Assembly: GCA_052148715.1 (NCBI GenBank)
Contig: JBKQHQ010000009.1
Span: 1 to 64,000, forward strand
Direction of reading: 5' to 3'
From: JBKQHQ01 sp052148715
GTDB lineage: Bacteria > Pseudomonadota > Alphaproteobacteria > Rhizobiales > Xanthobacteraceae
DNA: 64,000 bases
The stretch's first letter is position 1. Each line of letters opens with the position of its first letter. The notes under the pieces were generated by a model, which made no database searches, had not been told where the DNA came from, and saw only the letters and a list, made by a program, of their open reading frames with translations. Made by a program: the position numbers and the translations under genes. This document shows, piece by piece, positions 27,672 through 35,642 of this stretch.

Positions 27672-27794
27672 GCGTCATCTCCTTTTTGTGCCAACGGAGA
27701 TAGCCGGAGCGATCCGCCGGCGGTTTCGCTGGTCGACGAGGATGGCTAGGCAGCACATCATGAACCAACGATGTGGCCATGGCGGCCACTTGGC

Positions 27795-27835
27795 CATTCA
27801 ACCTTCAGAAGAGATCGGTCATATCAATGTATGAG
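27795..27835 (-). promoter_or_regulatory. Shared upstream element, type A copy 1 (upstream of iorA)
   Basis: Read toward iorA it starts CTCATACATTGATATGACC and ends with GGTTGAATGGC. The core TCATACATTGATATGA is an imperfect palindrome with 5-bp arms. It lies 123 nt before the iorA start. Four other copies occur in the island, each upstream of a gene and in the same orientation relative to it. Confidence 0.6.
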
Positions 27836-27904
27836 CCGTGACACCTTGACGGCCAGCGAAACGGGCGTCGCATACAAATATCCGACTATCGATGGGGCAG
27901 CGGC

Positions 27905-30019
27905 TCAGCCTGCGGAGGCCGTATTCGCGGGCAAGGCAAAGCTGAACCGGGCTCCACCCAAAGCCGACTCGTTGTCCGCCAGGATGCGGCCGGCATGCGC
28001 TTCAATAATGGACCGGGAGATCGCCAGACCCATGCCCATGCCGGTGCTTTTTGTCGTGAAGAAATTGTCGAAAAGACGGGGAAGATGCGATGGGTCAATG
28101 CCGGGACCGCTGTCCTCAATATTGCAGCACACGGTTTCCGGGTCTGACAGCATGGTGCGAATAAAAATACTCCGGCGCACTGCCTCGGACTGCGCCATCG
28201 CCTGGACTGCGTTGATGGCCAGGTTCACGACGACCTGTTGCAGCTGGGTGCGGTCGCCGACCACTTGAGGAAGCGCCGGTGCAAGATCGAGTGAGATGGA
28301 GACACCCTTCGATCGGAACTCATGGCGCAGGAAGACCATCGACTCCCCGATAACATCGTCGAGCGACAGCAACGTCGGCTCGAGTGCTCGACCGGTGGCC
28401 ATGGCGCGGACGCGGTCGATGATTTCGGACGCTCGCCGGGCATCGGCAACCACCCGTTTTGTGAGTACGCGGACTTTCTCGGCATCAAGGTCGGGTCGAG
28501 CCAGTAGGCGCAAGCCGGTCTCGGCGTTCGTGATGATCGCAGCAAGCGGCTGGTTGACTTCGTGCGCGATCGACGCCGTCAACACTCCGAGGCTCGTGAC
28601 CCTGGTCACGTGGGCGAGTTCGGATCGGACGTTCGCGAGCGCCTCTTCCGACAACCGGCGCTGGGTCACATCCTGGACCGCGCCGATATACTCCAGTCGA
28701 CCATCTGGATGTCGGATCGCGTGCGAGGCCGTGTGCAGGTACTTCACCGAGCCGTCCGGCATCCGCAGCCGGATCTCGTAGTCATGGTCGCTGCCGGTAT
28801 TTCGCGCCCCCACAACCTTTTCAGACAACAACGGGATGTCTTCCGGGTGCACTCGGCCACCAATCCGCTCGAGCGTCACCGGCGCATCGTGCTCGAACTC
28901 GAAGATGCGATAAAGCTCTTCCGAAAACGTGATCTCGTCCGGGTCCATGCGCCACGAAAAGCTGCCGGTTAAGCTCACGCGTTGGCCTTCCGCGAGAAAT
29001 GCCTCACTGCGCCGCAGCTCCTCCTCCGCCCGCTTCCGATCGTCTATGTCGGTCAGCAGAATGTACCAGCCGGTGACACCACCGTCTGCGTCTCGCACGG
29101 GAAGGGCACGATTCTGGAACCATCGATACACGCCATCGGCCCGGCGGCAACGTTGTTCAATGTCGTATGGAGTTCCGGTTGCGATCGAATTCGTAAAGGC
29201 GGCGATCACGCGAGAGCGGTCGTCTGGATGAATAGCATCATTGGTTGCCCAACTTTTCATCTCCTCCTGCGTCTTCCCGAAGTATTCCAAGACCTGTCGG
29301 TTGAGATGCTCGATCTCACCGGCCGGATTTACGGTACACACGAGCCCAGGAATGCTATCGACAATCTGGCGGAGATTGACTTCGATCGCGCGCAGGTCTT
29401 CCTCGGCCTGCCGCCGTTCGGCAACTTCTTTTTTTAGCTCTTCGTTGGCTGCGGCAAGCTCGGCAGTCCGTTGTGCGACCCGTTGATCAAGTTCGTTCGC
29501 GACACGCTTCAGCTCGCTCAGGAGCCGTGCTTCGTGGAGCCCTATTGCTGCCTGATTAGCCGCGACGGTCAGAACAAGGCTCTCCGTCTGCCGCGGGAAA
29601 TCCGCTCGCCGCGATCCTGCCACGATCGCGCCGATCTCACCCTGCAGCCCCAGTCGCAGGGGCACGATCGCAATGTCTCGGTCGCCAATAGGAATCCGTA
29701 CCAGCGGAGCCCATTTCTGTGGGTCGGGTCCCAACCAGCGGGTGAGCAGGTCGCCGATCTCTTCTGGCCGCGGCGGCAGTTCTTGCGATTGAGCGACCCG
29801 GGCCACCTCGACCGGCGCCTCGCCGACCGGATCTTTCAGGCGCACATAGACAAGATCCAAGCGGAGCATGCCTAGCAGCACGTCGAGCAGGGTACGAACA
29901 ATCTGGGATGGCTCGCCTCCGCTCCAGACGGCGGGAAGAGCGAGGAGGCTGACCAGATCATTGACGCAGCGCTCGAGGCGCTTGATCTCCTCGGTGGGAT
30001 GTTCGGATCGCTCTTCCAT
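27905..30019 (-). CDS. GAF/PAS sensor histidine kinase
   Basis: A 704-residue soluble kinase with no membrane segments. An N-terminal GAF-like region (about 30-165) is followed by a coiled coil (about 165-215, ELDQRVAQRTAELAAANEEL), PAS 1 (about 215-335, IVDSIPGLVCTVNPAGEIEH), PAS 2 (about 340-455), HisKA (SLGVLTASIAHEVNQPLAAI) and HATPase (NLAINAVQAMAQ; MGMGLAISRSIIEAHAG). The H-box is of the FixL/DctB group. No haem-binding signature was sought in detail; the PAS domains could bind haem or flavin or only mediate contacts. It lies 30 nt downstream of the MEDS gene and is likely co-transcribed. No response regulator is adjacent; the FixJ-like protein at 41.2 kb is a candidate partner. Confidence 0.88.
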   Translation of the reverse strand: MEERSEHPTEEIKRLERCVNDLVSLLALPAVWSGGEPSQIVRTLLDVLLGMLRLDLVYVRLKDPVGEAPVEVARVAQSQELPPRPEEIGDLLTRWLGPDPQKWAPLVRIPIGDRDIAIVPLRLGLQGEIGAIVAGSRRADFPRQTESLVLTVAANQAAIGLHEARLLSELKRVANELDQRVAQRTAELAAANEELKKEVAERRQAEEDLRAIEVNLRQIVDSIPGLVCTVNPAGEIEHLNRQVLEYFGKTQEEMKSWATNDAIHPDDRSRVIAAFTNSIATGTPYDIEQRCRRADGVYRWFQNRALPVRDADGGVTGWYILLTDIDDRKRAEEELRRSEAFLAEGQRVSLTGSFSWRMDPDEITFSEELYRIFEFEHDAPVTLERIGGRVHPEDIPLLSEKVVGARNTGSDHDYEIRLRMPDGSVKYLHTASHAIRHPDGRLEYIGAVQDVTQRRLSEEALANVRSELAHVTRVTSLGVLTASIAHEVNQPLAAIITNAETGLRLLARPDLDAEKVRVLTKRVVADARRASEIIDRVRAMATGRALEPTLLSLDDVIGESMVFLRHEFRSKGVSISLDLAPALPQVVGDRTQLQQVVVNLAINAVQAMAQSEAVRRSIFIRTMLSDPETVCCNIEDSGPGIDPSHLPRLFDNFFTTKSTGMGMGLAISRSIIEAHAGRILADNESALGGARFSFALPANTASAG

Positions 30020-30049
30020 GCCAGATCGCCCTTGGAGGGCGACCCCAAC

Positions 30050-30679
30050 CTAGTCGGCTCTCCGCGCGCGAAGTTCGCGCAAAAACTCCCCCGGCGGCAC
30101 AAAGAACGGGTTCTGGTGGAGGATGCCGCCGATAATGACCATTGGATGCGTCCGCATGATGTCGACCACCGTGTCTCCGCCGAATTTCGCCAGATCGTAC
30201 ACGCAGATGACCGCGTCGTCGTGGCGGCTCCAGACGTCGTTTACACGCGATTCGAACTCGACGAGATTGTCGATGTGCGACCGACCTTCGGCTGCCCAGT
30301 CCATATGGCAGACAATGCGGCTGAGCGGAAATCCTCCGGTGGCGTTGCCGCTGGCCATTTGCTCGAACGCGGCAAGCATCCGATCCTGATCGAAACGGCC
30401 GTCCCGAAGGTAGGCTTCGGTGTTGATCCGAAGCTCGAATTGCCCACTCTGCTGGGCAGCCGCCGCGTCGATCCCTGCCGCCGCCAACCGCTGCAGATGG
30501 TCGTCACGTTGATCCGGATTAACGACGTGAACCGCCTTGTCGCCACACTCGAACCCGTCCTTGATGAACGGAAGCAACACGCGATACTTCTCGTCGTCGC
30601 TGTTGAAGAACGCACATACATGACGTACTTCGCCGAGGTGGGAGCCGGCGAAGGGAATGGGTGCCGTGGCCGTCTTCAT
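30050..30679 (-). CDS. MEDS domain protein
   Basis: A 209-residue protein matching the MEDS (methanogen/methylotroph DcmR sensory) domain: EVRHVCAFFNSDDEKYRVLL near the N-terminus, FIKDGFECGDKAVHVVNPDQ, and DDAVICVYDLAKFGGDTVVD toward the C-terminus. In the family HxCxF and HVVxP segments are the conserved positions; the domain is proposed to sense small hydrocarbon or redox ligands. It has no output domain and lies directly upstream of the PAS histidine kinase, suggesting it provides an input to that kinase. Confidence 0.85.
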   Translation of the reverse strand: MKTATAPIPFAGSHLGEVRHVCAFFNSDDEKYRVLLPFIKDGFECGDKAVHVVNPDQRDDHLQRLAAAGIDAAAAQQSGQFELRINTEAYLRDGRFDQDRMLAAFEQMASGNATGGFPLSRIVCHMDWAAEGRSHIDNLVEFESRVNDVWSRHDDAVICVYDLAKFGGDTVVDIMRTHPMVIIGGILHQNPFFVPPGEFLRELRARRAD

Positions 30680-31316
30680 GGTTTACTCCTCTCATACGGA
30701 CCTCCAGCAACGCGGGTCTCGACACAGGCCTGGGCGCCAGCTGAGCAGCGCATCGCCGGGGTCCTCGAGCAGAACGGAGGCTGTTACGCCTCCCTTCGGC
30801 GCTCCTGCTCAATCCTCTGCAGAAGACGAGTTCGCCATCCTCCGACCAGGAGGCCATCATCTCCGTTGGTGCCGAACCGAAGGGATAGGTCCACCCAGGA
30901 ACCTCACCGCTGAGCCGATAATCAACGCCTCGATAGAAAACGAGTACGAACCCCAGGCCCTCGCCAGAAGGGATTTGCCACAGATCGGGCCGCGTAACAA
31001 TGACTCTGTGGGTGCGCATCTTGCCGTCCGAGCGCCCTCGTCGCCAGGCCGGTCCTTGCACTTCCCGCCGGGAGCATTTGCCGATCGAACTTATGAAGCT
31101 TTTGCGACAGGTCGATCAAGCAAACGTTACATGGCTTTACTCACCATGGAGAGCGACCGGGCGGCGAAATCGCCTGCACAGGCAAGTGCATATCAGTACG
31201 CCGGCTTCCTCGGCGATCGAGGACGCTCCGTTCGAAAACAGTTGGCGGCCTTCGAGCGCCTGGAGGTGCGCAGGGGGCCGCAACTCGTTCTCCTAGCGAG
31301 CACCGATGAGGCCAAC
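30680..31316. other. Gene-poor region upstream of the MEDS gene
   Basis: Open frames exist on both strands but none has a recognisable family. The most protein-like segment is on the minus strand around 30860-31020 (EGLGFVLVFYRGVDYRLSGE, PGWTYPFGSAPTEMMASWSE), read from an ATG near 31019; its frame then runs into the MEDS gene. It may be a decayed gene. The plus-strand frame 31129-31556 overlaps the dehydrogenase remnant that follows and is not supported. Confidence 0.35.
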
Positions 31317-31530
31317 TCACTCGACCATTTGCAGGACGATCTTGCCAAAGTTATGGGCACGCGTGCCGGCAAGCATCTCGTGCGTGGCTCGCGCCTCCGC
31401 GAGCGGACGACGTTTCCGATGGTCGTGACCAATTCCTTTTTATCGAAGATATCCCGCCAGCTGGCCGAGCTGCAACGAATTGACATCGACGATCGGATAG
31501 TCCGCCCGCAGCTGATATCGTTGAGCAACT
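31317..31530 (-). pseudogene. C-terminal remnant of a zinc-type quinone oxidoreductase (MDR family)
   Basis: The last 30 or so codons read RPLAEARATHEMLAGTRAHN then FGKIVLQMVE and a stop at 31317, the classic end of medium-chain dehydrogenase/quinone reductases. Just before, two other frames carry ELVTTIGNVV and VDVNSLQLGQLA, which are the preceding family segments, so at least two frame changes are present. No N-terminal domain is visible. This is therefore a decayed fragment rather than a sequencing slip. Confidence 0.5.
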
Positions 31531-31562
31531 TGCGAATCCGGCCGGGACACCGATGAAGCGAG

Positions 31563-31618
31563 AAAAAAGTCGCCGTGACGGAAACAGGCGGCGCCACCAG
31601 CATGATGACGCCGCCTGT
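31563..31618 (-). terminator. Rho-independent terminator of the BON-domain gene
   Basis: Perfect 10-bp arms ACAGGCGGCG (31584-31593) and CGCCGCCTGT (31609-31618) enclose a 15-nt loop. On the minus strand a run of six T lies 15 nt beyond the stem (31563-31568). It is just downstream of the BON gene stop. Confidence 0.6.
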
Positions 31619-31637
31619 CTGTCCGGCCAAGCGTTTC

Positions 31638-32291
31638 TCAGATGCTAATCCTGACCCGATCGGTAACCTTGGTCACGCCCGGCGCCGCCCAAGCGGCATT
31701 TTCGGCTTCCTGGCGCTCAGCCCAGGATCGAACCGACCCGTTGAGGATCACCTCGTCGCCACTCGCCTCGACAGTGATATTGCTGGCGTCGATCGCCGCG
31801 TTGCGCTTGAAGGCTTCTTCGATCTTGCGCTTGACCTCGGTGGGGGCGACCCGCGGCGTTAGAGTAATCATGTTGCTGACCCCCTTGACCCCTCTCAGCG
31901 GACGGACCGCGGTTTCCGCCGTTTCCTTTTGGTAGTACCACTCCGCCGTGCCTTCGAGCGTGACCCATCCGCCCTGGACGACAACCTTTATGTCCTTTGA
32001 GGAGCTCGGCAGCTGATAGCGAATCGCCGCGACGGCATCGCGCGCAATGTCGGGATCCGGTCGCTCATCAACATCGAGTAGGCGCACCATGATGTCGTTG
32101 GCTAGACCGGCCACCCCGGCTACGCGTTTCGCGGCTGTCTCAGCCTCGAACTTCCCGCCGTAGCTTCTGACGAATCCCGCCAGTTCGACGCTCCCGTCCT
32201 TGACGACGACTGCAACGTCGGACGCATCGACATTCGGTGACCACCGGAGCTCATCTTCCACGTCTCGTTTGATGTCGTTATCTGATCTCAT
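31638..32291 (-). CDS. BON domain protein with three BON repeats
   Basis: A 217-residue protein made of three BON domains (about 1-70, 75-145, 150-217). Each has the family pattern of a helix followed by V.V..G.V.L.G.V: DVAVVVKDGSVELAGFVRSY, DIKVVVQGGWVTLEGTAEWY and NITVEASGDEVILNGSVRSW. There is no signal peptide, unlike OsmY, so it is probably cytoplasmic. BON proteins are typical stress-induced proteins in alphaproteobacteria. It has a good AGGAAG site before the ATG at 32291 and its own terminator. Confidence 0.9.
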   Translation of the reverse strand: MRSDNDIKRDVEDELRWSPNVDASDVAVVVKDGSVELAGFVRSYGGKFEAETAAKRVAGVAGLANDIMVRLLDVDERPDPDIARDAVAAIRYQLPSSSKDIKVVVQGGWVTLEGTAEWYYQKETAETAVRPLRGVKGVSNMITLTPRVAPTEVKRKIEEAFKRNAAIDASNITVEASGDEVILNGSVRSWAERQEAENAAWAAPGVTKVTDRVRISI

Positions 32292-32396
32292 GATTCTTCC
32301 TCCATTTGTTGGATCGATAGGCAGTGGAGATATGGCGCCTGGCAGATGGAAATGAAATCACTCCGCCGTGAACGCTCCTAACAAAGTGCTGAAGCA

Positions 32397-32654
32397 CTAT
32401 GACGATCGTTCTTCGAGCCACGTTGTACCGCTAAGCCCGTTGCAATCGCTTCTCCGTGCGCGCAACGCCTCCGCCGAATCGTAGGTGACGCGACCAGAAC
32501 GGATGACGCAATCACGCGTACAGGTCCTGCGAAGCGCTTTAACGCCACCCCGCGGCGGTTTGTTTGCCGAAGATGGCATCTCATCCTTCTTGATTCGCGC
32601 CGCAGTGTTGCCGCGCGAATCAAGGCTCTGCCCTTCGGTCCCATCACCCATCAT
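32397..32654 (-). CDS. Possible small hypothetical protein coupled to the general stress gene
   Basis: An 85-residue frame whose ATG overlaps the stop of the upstream general stress gene (ATGA at 32651-32654), the layout of translational coupling. The middle reads TRDCVIRSGRVTYDSAEALR. No family is recognised and the sequence is low in hydrophobic residues. Another minus-strand frame and a plus-strand frame cover the same bases. Only the overlap and uninterrupted length speak for it. Apart from this the 359-nt gap between the BON and general stress genes holds nothing I can support. Confidence 0.3.
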   Translation of the reverse strand: MMGDGTEGQSLDSRGNTAARIKKDEMPSSANKPPRGGVKALRRTCTRDCVIRSGRVTYDSAEALRARRSDCNGLSGTTWLEERSS

Positions 32655-33226
32655 GCCGAATGGGAAACCTCAACTTGCCTGTTGGTGCTATCGCCAGGCC
32701 CGGCCGCTTTCACACCTTCATGCAGGTCAAGACTCGATGGATTGAAGGTCTTGAGAATAGCCTTCGCACGCGCTGCCTCTTCTGCTGGCCCGAGCTCCAT
32801 GACCAGAAATCTGTCGGCCTTCAAGGCAGCCTCGTAATCGATCACGCTGTCCTTCGGGATGCCGATGCTGTAGAGGGCCGCGCCCAGCGCGCTCAGGCCG
32901 CCAACCACCACGGCGCCCTCGATTGCGGAGACTACGACCGCAGCAAGGTATCCCAAAACGACCACGTGGCCGACCACCGGAACGGTCAAGAACAGGGAGC
33001 CGAAGAGCCAGCCCCAGAGGCCGCCCCAAAAGGCGCCGCGCTTGCCCCAGAACTTGACCCTGTCGCCGGCATTGTAGAATCCGACGACCTTTTCATCGGT
33101 GTGGTAGCCCTTGCCGACGATGCTGAGGTGCTTCATATCAATGCCGGATGCGGCCAACTTCTTAATGGCGGCTTCCGCCCCCTGATGATCCGCGAACACG
33201 GCGACGACGGCGTCCGATCGTTCCAT
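32651..33226 (-). CDS. General stress protein, GSP17M-like, with central membrane region
   Basis: A 191-residue protein. The N-terminal part (MERSDAVVAVFADHQGAEAA, then HLSIVGKGYHTDEKVVGFYN) matches the general-stress/DUF1269-like family. The centre is a glycine-rich hydrophobic hairpin (GAFWGGLWGWLFGSLFLTVP; GHVVVLGYLAAVVVSAIEGA). The C-terminal part (SIGIPKDSVIDYEAALKADR) is the family tail. The start at 33226 has AGGAGG 5 nt upstream, better than the in-frame ATG at 33241. The upstream region 33251-33343 is shared with the FixJ-like gene. Confidence 0.85.
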   Translation of the reverse strand: MERSDAVVAVFADHQGAEAAIKKLAASGIDMKHLSIVGKGYHTDEKVVGFYNAGDRVKFWGKRGAFWGGLWGWLFGSLFLTVPVVGHVVVLGYLAAVVVSAIEGAVVVGGLSALGAALYSIGIPKDSVIDYEAALKADRFLVMELGPAEEAARAKAILKTFNPSSLDLHEGVKAAGPGDSTNRQVEVSHSA

Positions 33227-33250
33227 TTGATCCTCCTGCATGACGGGCGA

Positions 33251-33343
33251 GCGCCCATATGGGAACTACCGGCAACGAATAGCATGGGGAAAGTCGCGGT
33301 GTGGATTAAGCCAAGGTATGAGCAGGCTCACGCCATGGTCTGA
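33251..33343 (-). promoter_or_regulatory. Shared upstream element, type B copy 1 (upstream of the general stress gene)
   Basis: About 93 nt that align along their whole length, by eye at roughly three bases in four, with 41862-41955 in front of the FixJ-like gene. Read toward the gene it contains TCAGACCATGGCGTGAGCCT and then GCTCATACCTTGGCTTAATC. The CTCATAC-N-TTG part is common to the type A elements. The second copy contains TTGATCCCCAGCGCGA, one mismatch from the FixK/FNR-like pattern TTG-N2-C-N4-G-N2-CAA; this copy fits that pattern less well. Confidence 0.55.
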
Positions 33344-33370
33344 CAAAGCGACGATACTGCGAACGGTCAA

Positions 33371-33536
33371 TTAGAGCCTCGGTGGCCGCGGCAGAAGGAG
33401 ATCGAGTTCAGGCTGAAAGATTGTCAGGCGGGGAGCCGTGGCATAGGCCAGACGGGTGAGGACTTTGAGCGTAGTAAGCCGCTTCTGTAGACCGTCATAT
33501 TTAGGCTTGCCGTCAGCCAGTCTAAGCCACCAACGG
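33371..33536 (-). pseudogene. Fragment homologous to the island alpha/beta hydrolases
   Basis: Minus-strand reading of 33474-33535 gives RWWLRLADGKPKYDGLQKRL, matching RWRIGLADGEPKYDDLEKRL of the hydrolase at 35643-36704. The DNA similarity covers about 60 nt. Beyond this the frame stays open to a stop at 33371 but the sequence no longer matches the hydrolases. It appears to be a relic of a third copy of that gene, left between the general stress and thioredoxin-fold genes. Confidence 0.5.
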
Positions 33537-33537
33537 A

Positions 33538-34656
33538 TCAGCCGAATGTAAAGTCAAAGGCCTCCACGCCCGGGTCGAGAAACTCGATTTCGAACGCTCG
33601 ATCGGCAATGGGTTTCGGTTGCCGGATCAGTTGGTACAGCCGCTGTTCCGTAACCGTGCCCTCGCCCTGTTCATCAACGTCGATTCTGTGCGCCGCGCCC
33701 GGCGGCTGTCCGTCGATCAACACGCGAAATCGCACGGAACTTCCCGGGACCGCCGGGCCCATGACGAGATGAAGATCGCGGGCGTAAAAACGGTAGGCAA
33801 TGCGTCCATTGGGCGCGTTTAGGCCGGCGGCATCTTTCCTCGCCATCCAATCGCCGGCGAGCGCCCACTCGTTCAGCCGCAACTCCGCGGGGAGCCCATA
33901 AACGTGCGGCCTGTCCCAGGCTCCGCCCCCCGGCGACGCAAAGTTCTCCGTGCGCTCATACCCGAGATAATTTTCCGCGGATCTCAGGTCCCGCCAATCG
34001 GCGGCGGCTTCGAAACCTCGAGCCTCCACCGACACCGGTTCGCTACCGATGGCGGGCTTTCCGACCTCGGCCAACAGTTCTTGAATGACCATTTCCGACT
34101 GGTCGTATGCGCCCTCGCCAAAAAACTGATGCCGTACACGCCCCCGCGAATCGATAAAATACAGTGCCGGCCAATATTGGTTCCGGAAAGCACGCCATAT
34201 GACGTGCGCACTGTCGACCGCCACCGGGTAATCGATCCGCATGTCCTTCACGGCCCAGCGAACGTTGCTTATGTTCTTTTCAAATGCGAATTCCGGCGCA
34301 TGGACGCCGATCACCACCAATCCCTGATCCCGATATTTTTCCGCCCATGCGCGAACATAGGGAAGTGTGCGCCGCCAGTTGATGCAGGTGTAGGTCCAGA
34401 AATCGACGAGGACGACTTTTCCCCGCAGAGCCGAAGCATTCAGGGGCGGCGAATTTAGCCACTCGTCCGCGCGCTCGAATGCAGCCAACTCGGATTGACC
34501 GGATATCGGATCGGTGGGGAGCCCGTGAAGGAACGGTGCACGTACCCCGGTTAACGTCAGCGGCTGCGGCATCTTCGTCTCCTCGACAAAACCCGCGATC
34601 GGCGCTCCGATCGCAAGCGCGAGTATCGCGGCTATCAAGAGCTTGTTCACTTTCAT
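33538..34656 (-). CDS. Thioredoxin-fold (redoxin) protein with CxxW active site and C-terminal DipZ-type domain
   Basis: A 372-residue exported protein. An N-terminal hydrophobic segment (KLLIAAILALAIGAPIAG) acts as signal or anchor. The thioredoxin fold at about 70-215 contains VVLVDFWTYTCINWRRTLPY: the usual CxxC of DipZ-like redoxins is CINW, so the second Cys is lost. WPALYFIDSRGRVRHQFFGE carries the cis-Pro-equivalent region. The C-terminal domain (about 260-372) resembles the beta-sandwich of DipZ C-termini. With one Cys it cannot form the intramolecular disulfide; a peroxidase-like or binding role is possible. The start at 34656 gives a proper signal sequence. A type A element lies 78 nt upstream. 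Confidence 0.8.
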   Translation of the reverse strand: MKVNKLLIAAILALAIGAPIAGFVEETKMPQPLTLTGVRAPFLHGLPTDPISGQSELAAFERADEWLNSPPLNASALRGKVVLVDFWTYTCINWRRTLPYVRAWAEKYRDQGLVVIGVHAPEFAFEKNISNVRWAVKDMRIDYPVAVDSAHVIWRAFRNQYWPALYFIDSRGRVRHQFFGEGAYDQSEMVIQELLAEVGKPAIGSEPVSVEARGFEAAADWRDLRSAENYLGYERTENFASPGGGAWDRPHVYGLPAELRLNEWALAGDWMARKDAAGLNAPNGRIAYRFYARDLHLVMGPAVPGSSVRFRVLIDGQPPGAAHRIDVDEQGEGTVTEQRLYQLIRQPKPIADRAFEIEFLDPGVEAFDFTFG

Positions 34657-34734
34657 CGCCGTATGCCTGCTGGATTCGGATCGAAGTCGCAAAAGGTAGG
34701 CATGCGGAAGTTAAGCGCGTTTGGCGCCGGGGGT

Positions 34735-34774
34735 CGTTCAACCATCGGAAGGGCGCGTCATATCAATGTATGAG
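34735..34774 (-). promoter_or_regulatory. Shared upstream element, type A copy 2 (upstream of the thioredoxin-fold gene)
   Basis: Read toward the gene: CTCATACATTGATATGACGC, then CTTCCGATGGTTGAACG. It has the same core palindrome TCATACATTGATATGA as copy 1 and lies 78 nt before the ATG at 34656. With copy 4 it forms an inverted pair in this divergent intergenic region. Confidence 0.6.
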
Positions 34775-34895
34775 TCGCGTTTCATCGTAGCCTCGCGGCG
34801 GGCTGCAACCATCCGCTGCAGCGCTGATCGCGGCCACCCGAGTGGCTTGCCACCGGTTGCGCGCTCGGGCCGCGTGAGTTTCAAGGCACAAGCGC

Positions 34896-34937
34896 CTCAT
34901 ACATTGATATGGACCCGCCCTTATGAAGGTTGAATGG
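34896..34937 (+). promoter_or_regulatory. Shared upstream element, type A copy 4 (upstream of the small secreted protein)
   Basis: Reads CTCATACATTGATATGGACC on the plus strand, then TATGAAGGTTGAATGGC. It carries one extra G compared with the other copies, just after the core. It lies 59 nt before the ATG at 34997. The rest of this 340-nt divergent gap shows no further structure. Confidence 0.6.
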
Positions 34938-34996
34938 CAAAGCATACGCGGTGACAGCATTTATTGATCGCACAAAGATCAACCAGGAGAGAAGTC

Positions 34997-35347
34997 ATGT
35001 TATTCAAGAACAAGCTTGCGACCGTTGCGGCGGTGGTGCTCGGCCTCGCCTCATCGACTTTGGCCGCTCAAGCCCAAACGGTTGCTGATCCGTATCCAAC
35101 GGGTGCGCCCAATAATAGGCTGGTGGGATTGCCGACCGACCCGTATCCGTTCGGGTACCAATCCGCAGCCACCCCAACGGTTGCTTATCGGGCCGTATAC
35201 GGCCCGGCCGTGGCTTATCGGACCATTGGTGGGCGGTCTTATGCGCGCGCGCGCCATAATGGCCGGCACTATGCACGTGTGCGCACCAATGGCGGACATT
35301 ATGCGCGCATGGCCGTGAATGGGCGGTATTACGTGCGCGTGCGCTAA
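34997..35347 (+). CDS. Small secreted protein with Tyr/Arg-rich repeats
   Basis: A 116-residue protein. The signal peptide ends LAAQAQT-like near residue 28. After a Pro-rich section (DPYPTGAPNN, PTDPYPFGYQ) the last 45 residues are a degenerate repeat built on NGxHYARVR: RHNGRHYARVRTNGGHYARM then AVNGRYYVRVR. The DNA of the repeats is also similar. No family is recognised; the basic aromatic repeats could bind polysaccharide, nucleic acid or the cell envelope, which is speculation. The start has CAGGAGAGAAGTC upstream, a type A element 59 nt away, and a strong terminator after the stop. Confidence 0.65.
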   Translation: MLFKNKLATVAAVVLGLASSTLAAQAQTVADPYPTGAPNNRLVGLPTDPYPFGYQSAATPTVAYRAVYGPAVAYRTIGGRSYARARHNGRHYARVRTNGGHYARMAVNGRYYVRVR

Positions 35348-35381
35348 TACGGCGCAGGAACAACGACGGAGAAAAACAGCG

Positions 35382-35412
35382 CGCGGCCATTCATCCAATG
35401 GCCGCGGTTTTT
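35382..35412 (+). terminator. Rho-independent terminator of the small secreted protein gene
   Basis: Perfect 10-bp arms CGCGGCCATT (35382-35391) and AATGGCCGCG (35397-35406) with a 5-nt loop, followed by G and five T (35407-35412). Textbook form. The remaining 230 nt up to the next gene show no supported feature. Confidence 0.8.
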
Positions 35413-35642
35413 CGGCCGGGAACGGCGCGTGTCCAGCCCACTTACAGGTCATAAGTGTTGTCGGAGGAATGTGAGCGAGTTGAACACGCTGTACCGCGCT
35501 CTGAATTGCGATCCTGAGATAGCACCAAGCGCCGACCTCGTCGGCGGCAATTCGAAAATACTCACGGGAAAGAAAATTACTGGACAGCGGACCCGCGGGC
35601 CGCGATTGTCAGTCCGCAGGGCAAATACGGGGCCAACGGCGG

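Noticed and set aside
30519..31061. A 180-codon minus-strand frame overlapping the MEDS gene
   Set aside because: The second half is out of frame over the MEDS coding region. Only the first part looks protein-like, so it is noted as a possible relic, not a gene.
31129..31556. A plus-strand hypothetical protein
   Set aside because: The opposite strand carries recognisable quinone-oxidoreductase remnants at the same position, and this frame has no family similarity.
34735..34937. The inverted pair of type A elements as the ends of a small mobile element (MITE)
   Set aside because: The two copies are also each correctly placed and oriented for the divergent genes on either side, the other three copies are single, and no target-site duplication is visible.
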